NCBI GenBank assembly: GCA_026388915.1
Contig: JAPLIW010000316.1
Coordinates: 1 to 8,084 of the forward strand
Origin: Deltaproteobacteria bacterium
GTDB taxonomy: Bacteria > Desulfobacterota > SM23-61
Direction: 5' to 3'
DNA: 8,084 nt
Positions 6,039 to 8,084 of the stretch are shown here, one piece after another. The notes beneath the pieces are model-generated. The model was not told where the DNA came from. It made no database searches and worked only from the letters and a program-made list of their open reading frames with translations. Made by a program: the position numbers and the translations under genes. Within the stretch, counting starts at the first letter, position 1, and every line of letters starts with the position of its first letter.

Positions 6039-6102
6039 CCGTGTTAGGGTGGATGGTTGGAGAAACTGGACTGTAAAGGAGAGTTTCCTACATGGAACCT
6101 TC

Positions 6103-6130
6103 GTAGGGGCGGTTCACGAACCGCCCCCAC
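6103..6130. repeat. GGGGCGGTTC palindromic repeat, copy A
   Basis: GGGGCGGTTC, two unpaired bases and GAACCGCCCC form a 10-base-pair stem, flanked by GTA and CAC. A related copy lies at 6869-6895 with the same GGGGCG/CGCCCC ends and a compensating pair change inside the stem. Short GC-rich palindromes of this type are dispersed between genes in many bacteria. It sits downstream of the cupin stop and could also act as a transcript-end hairpin, though no T tract follows. Confidence 0.7.
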
Positions 6131-6133
6131 TTA

Positions 6134-6149
6134 TGATGGGAACCCATCA
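6134..6149. repeat. Hairpin directly after the cupin stop codon
   Basis: TGATGGG (6134-6140) and CCCATCA (6143-6149) are perfect arms around AA, starting 4 bases beyond the cupin stop (6154-6156, minus strand). No U tract follows on the minus strand, so it is better seen as a 3'-end protecting hairpin than as a classical terminator. Together with copy A of the GGGGCG palindrome it makes a double hairpin at the transcript end. Confidence 0.45.
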
Positions 6150-6153
6150 CCTT

Positions 6154-6609
6154 TTATTCTATCGTTACCCGGTCTCCGGCCGCGGGCATGGGCGGGGAAA
6201 AGATGGAAATGACCCACAGTTCTTCAGCACCGGCCCGGGTGGCATGGGCGACGCCCCGCGGGCAGACATGCAGGTCCCCGGCCTTCACCGGCACCCATTT
6301 GCCGTTAATGTTCATTTCCCCCGTTCCCTTGTAAACATAGACAATCTCATCGACATTCGTGTGCAGATGGCGGCCGATGGTGGTGTCCTTGACGATGAGC
6401 AAGTTGATGGTGTCGCGGGATGACTCATAGACCCTCTCATTCCTGACTTTTCCCTCCTTCAAGGGATGGGCGGCAAACCATTCCCCGAGGCTCATCAACA
6501 CGGCTTCCCCGGGCTTGGAGTCCACCAGATGCTTGGCCAGAGGCTGCGCCAGAGCCTGACCCGAGAAAAGAAAAAGCGCCATAAAGCCGACCAACAAGAT
6601 CGTACGCAT
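6154..6609 (-). CDS. Secreted single-domain cupin protein, 151 aa
   Basis: Exported protein with one cupin-2 barrel. Residues 1-21 are a signal peptide ending ALA before Gln22. Cupin motif 1 is seen at GRHLHTNVDEIVYVYKGTG, giving His81, His83 and Glu88 as metal ligands. Motif 2 is seen at GDLHVCPRGVAHATR, with Pro117, Gly119 and His122 as the fourth ligand. The full metal site is therefore present, and the product probably binds Fe, Mn or a similar metal. Many such small cupins are dioxygenase-like, isomerase-like or ligand-binding; the substrate is unknown. The ATG at 6609 is preceded by AAGGAGGT (6624-6617), a perfect anti-Shine-Dalgarno match 7 bases away. Upstream lie a second hairpin, an intrinsic terminator and a promoter, suggesting controlled expression. 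Export of a cupin outside an operon gives no clue to its partner. Confidence 0.85.
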   Translation of the reverse strand: MRTILLVGFMALFLFSGQALAQPLAKHLVDSKPGEAVLMSLGEWFAAHPLKEGKVRNERVYESSRDTINLLIVKDTTIGRHLHTNVDEIVYVYKGTGEMNINGKWVPVKAGDLHVCPRGVAHATRAGAEELWVISIFSPPMPAAGDRVTIE

Positions 6610-6633
6610 TTGACTTACCTCCTTTTTTTTGAT

Positions 6634-6651
6634 AGCTCCTCTTCGGGAGCT
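6634..6651 (-). promoter_or_regulatory. Leader hairpin just upstream of the cupin SD
   Basis: AGCTCC (6651-6646 read on the minus strand) pairs with GGAGCT (6639-6634), around a six-base loop, 9 bases before the Shine-Dalgarno of the cupin gene. It follows the intrinsic terminator at 6656-6705 and, with the A-rich run after it, could hold the ribosome site open or respond to the leader's folding. Confidence 0.4.
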
Positions 6652-6655
6652 CAGG

Positions 6656-6705
6656 AAAAAATAAAAAAGGCTTCAAGGGAAGATCCGCCTCCCTCCGGAG
6701 CCTTT
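6656..6705 (-). terminator. Intrinsic terminator in the cupin leader
   Basis: On the minus strand AAAGGCT (6705-6699) pairs with AGCCTTT (6672-6666), and inside it AGGGA (6694-6690) pairs with TCCCT (6680-6676). The transcript continues as TTTTTTATTTTTT. No gene precedes it on that strand back to the malQ gene, which is divergent. The terminator therefore lies between the candidate cupin promoter and the cupin gene, the position expected of a transcription attenuator. Confidence 0.7.
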
Positions 6706-6796
6706 ATAAGGGCATCTTCTGGACCCAATCTTCACGACTTCCCCCATAAGGTTAGGGGTTAGGTTCACAAAATTATCAGGACCTGAATGGCGCCTT

Positions 6797-6825
6797 ATTA
6801 TTCTAGGAAAGCCTCAAAAAATCAA
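6797..6825 (-). promoter_or_regulatory. Sigma-70-type promoter for the cupin transcript
   Basis: On the minus strand TTGATT (6825-6820, 4 of 6) and AATAAT (6802-6797, 5 of 6) are separated by exactly 17 bases. Transcription would begin near 6790, about 85 bases before the terminator stem and about 180 before the cupin ATG. Confidence 0.5.
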
Positions 6826-6868
6826 GGAAATTTTACAGCTCTCCCAGGTAGATGGCTTCATCGATGTT

Positions 6869-6895
6869 AAGGGGCGATTCATGGATCGCCCCTAC
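6869..6895. repeat. GGGGCGATTC palindromic repeat, copy B
   Basis: GGGGCGAT (6871-6878) pairs with ATCGCCCC (6885-6892), flanked by AA and TAC. It is the second copy of the palindrome at 6103-6130. The seventh stem pair is A-T here and G-C in copy A, a compensatory change. It lies between the cupin promoter and the malQ promoter. Confidence 0.7.
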
Positions 6896-6984
6896 GATGC
6901 CCTGAGCATGTCCCGCATTTCTTCTAAACACCCTTCCTCAAACCTCTTTGGTTCTCGCTGTACGCCGTTAGCAGGATGAAATAT

Positions 6985-6998
6985 TGAGTCGTGACTCA
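6985..6998. promoter_or_regulatory. Operator-like palindrome at the malQ promoter
   Basis: TGAGTC and GACTCA are perfect arms separated by GT, centred about 30 bases before the predicted malQ transcription start and overlapping the -35 region. A repressor bound here would block the promoter. Sugar-responsive repressors often control malQ genes, but the arms do not let me name a regulator family. Confidence 0.4.
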
Positions 6999-7006
6999 GC
7001 CATCCA

Positions 7007-7015
7007 TGTTAAAAT
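7007..7015 (+). promoter_or_regulatory. Extended -10 promoter for malQ
   Basis: TGTTAAAAT gives a TGn extension followed by TAAAAT (5 of 6). The only -35-like hexamer, TTGAGT at 6984-6989, is 20 bases away, longer than usual, but extended -10 promoters tolerate a poor -35. The start would fall near 7022. Confidence 0.4.
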
Positions 7016-7021
7016 GATTCC

Positions 7022-7128
7022 ATTGCAAAGGCCACGGGGAAGTTGGGCTGGAGGCGCTTGCCCCCGGAATGCAGTGAAGCTCTCCGACGGATGAACATCC
7101 GTTGTCGCCGGCCGGATAGAACGAATCT
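7022..7128 (+). ncRNA. Structured GC-rich 5' leader of malQ
   Basis: The roughly 110-nt untranslated leader contains CGGGG (7035-7039) able to pair with the CCCCG around 7066-7071, a hairpin with arms ACGGAT and ATCCGT around GAAC (about 7086-7101), and complementary GGCC/CCGG-rich ends. The density of pairing exceeds what I see in other intergenic stretches here. It does not match any riboswitch consensus I can recall, so it is recorded only as a possible cis-regulatory RNA; GC-rich sequence alone may explain part of it. Confidence 0.3.
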
Positions 7129-7137
7129 GGAGGAACC

Positions 7138-8084
7138 ATGAAACGCAGAGGAAGAGGAATCCTTCTTCATATCACCTCTCTTCCTTCACCCCATGGGATC
7201 GGGGACCTCGGTCCTTCGGCCTACCAGTTTGCCGACTTTCTCGCCCGGGCCGGGCAGCGTTACTGGCAGATCCTCCCCTTAACTCCCGTCCACCCCGTCG
7301 GCGGAAACTCGCCCTATTTCGGGCGGTCGGCCTTCGCCGGGAACCCCCTGCTCATCAGCCCGGAGCTTCTGGCCCGGGACGGCCTTTTGACCGACGGGGA
7401 AATTTCTTCTCCCCCCGTCTCATCCGCTTCTTATGTCGATTTTCCCACGGTTATCTCCTACAAGGAGAAGCTCTTCGATCGGGCCTTCGACCGCTTCCAG
7501 AAGAAAAAGCCGGGCAGGGATTACCAGGATTTTTGCTCCCGCAATGCCCTCTGGCTGGAAGACTACTGCCGCTTCGTGGCCATCCATTCTCATTTCGGAG
7601 GAAAAGCCTGGGGGGACTGGCCGCCGGAGGTACGAGACCGGGGCCCGGAGGCTCTGAAGGCGCTGGACCGGGAACTCGCTCCTCTTCTGGAGAGGGAGAA
7701 ATTCCTCCAGCACACCTTCTTCCAGCAATGGTCGGCCCTGAAGAATTATTGCAACCAGCGGGGTGTCCAGATCATCGGAGACCTCCCGATTTACGTGAAC
7801 TACGACAGCGCGGACCTGTGGATGCATCCGGAGATCTTCAAGCTGGACGCCGACAAAAAACCCTACGTGGTCTCCGGAGTCCCGCCGGATTATTTCAGTA
7901 AGACCGGCCAGCTCTGGGGGAATCCCATTTACCGCTGGGATGAGTTACGTCGCACGGGGTTTGACTGGTGGATCCGGAGGATGGAACAGAACGGGCGCCT
8001 CTGCGACTTGCTTCGGATCGATCATTTCATCGGTCTGGCGGCCTATTGGGAGATTCCGGCGCAGGAGAAAACGGCCGTCAACGG
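7138..8084 (+). CDS. malQ: 4-alpha-glucanotransferase (GH77), 5' 315 codons
   Basis: Amylomaltase, transferring alpha-1,4-glucan segments between maltodextrins in glycogen and maltose metabolism; cytoplasmic. The reading frame is open from the ATG at 7138 to the window edge, so about 315 of the usual 500 residues are present. It starts with the family's GRGILLHITSLPSPHGIGDLG and continues with GNSPYF and SAFAGNPLLISPELL. It then has GDLPIYVNYDSADLW (214-228), GVPPDYFS and GQLWGNPIY. RIDHF (293-297) carries the catalytic nucleophile Asp295 by family analogy; the acid/base glutamate and transition-state aspartate lie beyond the window. GGAGG (7129-7133) sits 4 bases before the ATG. It is divergent from the cupin gene and preceded by an extended -10 and an operator-like palindrome. 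Nothing abnormal is seen in the visible part. Confidence 0.95.
   Translation, partial: MKRRGRGILLHITSLPSPHGIGDLGPSAYQFADFLARAGQRYWQILPLTPVHPVGGNSPYFGRSAFAGNPLLISPELLARDGLLTDGEISSPPVSSASYVDFPTVISYKEKLFDRAFDRFQKKKPGRDYQDFCSRNALWLEDYCRFVAIHSHFGGKAWGDWPPEVRDRGPEALKALDRELAPLLEREKFLQHTFFQQWSALKNYCNQRGVQIIGDLPIYVNYDSADLWMHPEIFKLDADKKPYVVSGVPPDYFSKTGQLWGNPIYRWDELRRTGFDWWIRRMEQNGRLCDLLRIDHFIGLAAYWEIPAQEKTAVN

Noticed and set aside
5399..6076. 225-codon + frame opposite the isochorismatase-family gene
   Set aside because: Antisense shadow; the minus-strand frame has an intact catalytic triad and a Shine-Dalgarno.
7420..7827. 135-codon minus-strand frame within malQ
   Set aside because: Antisense shadow of an unmistakable GH77 coding frame.
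1..8084. CRISPR array, tRNA, integrase, toxin-antitoxin or defence genes
   Set aside because: I looked for regular spaced repeats, tRNA-like cloverleaf ends and typical motifs and found none.

Overview
The window reads as ordinary bacterial chromosome of moderately high GC, with AT-rich intergenic stretches (most marked in the first 140 bases). It carries seven intact or window-truncated genes and one gene remnant, most on short, probably single-gene transcripts. Strong Shine-Dalgarno sites, a fibronectin-III lipoprotein, a DUF4412-type secreted protein, a crotonase and GC-rich palindromic intergenic repeats would fit a deltaproteobacterial lineage (Desulfobacterota/Syntrophales-like). That placement is inference only; no marker gene is present. 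There is no tRNA, rRNA, CRISPR array, transposase or phage gene.

Layout. 1-348: noncoding, with a lone 19-base repeat arm, a strong rho-independent terminator that closes a transcript with no recognisable gene, then a promoter and leader for a small FN3 lipoprotein (349-756, +). 768-2171 (-): rmuC, convergent with the lipoprotein. 2172-2830: long intergenic region with a purine-rich tandem repeat, a doubtful small ORF and a nested palindromic element of about 230 bp that ends close to the ribosome site of the next gene. 2831-3676 (+): enoyl-CoA hydratase/isomerase-family protein. 3697-4719 (-): secreted DUF4412-like protein with a clear sigma-70 promoter. 4896-5330 (+): only the C-terminal part of an SMP-30/strictosidine-synthase-like protein, probably a remnant. 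5372-5974 (-): isochorismatase-family cysteine hydrolase with an intact triad. 6154-6609 (-): secreted single-domain cupin, bracketed by two related palindromes and preceded by a promoter, an intrinsic terminator and a second hairpin. 7138-8084 (+): malQ (GH77 4-alpha-glucanotransferase), running off the right edge, with a long structured leader and an operator-like palindrome.

The genes do not form one pathway. They look like independent housekeeping or peripheral functions: cell-envelope proteins (lipoprotein, DUF4412 protein, cupin), DNA maintenance (rmuC), acyl-CoA metabolism (crotonase), small-molecule hydrolysis (isochorismatase fold) and alpha-glucan metabolism (malQ). I found no convincing new multi-gene system. 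The most notable signals are noncoding: the terminator-bearing leader of the cupin gene, the paired palindromes around that gene, the composite repeat before the crotonase, and the malQ leader.
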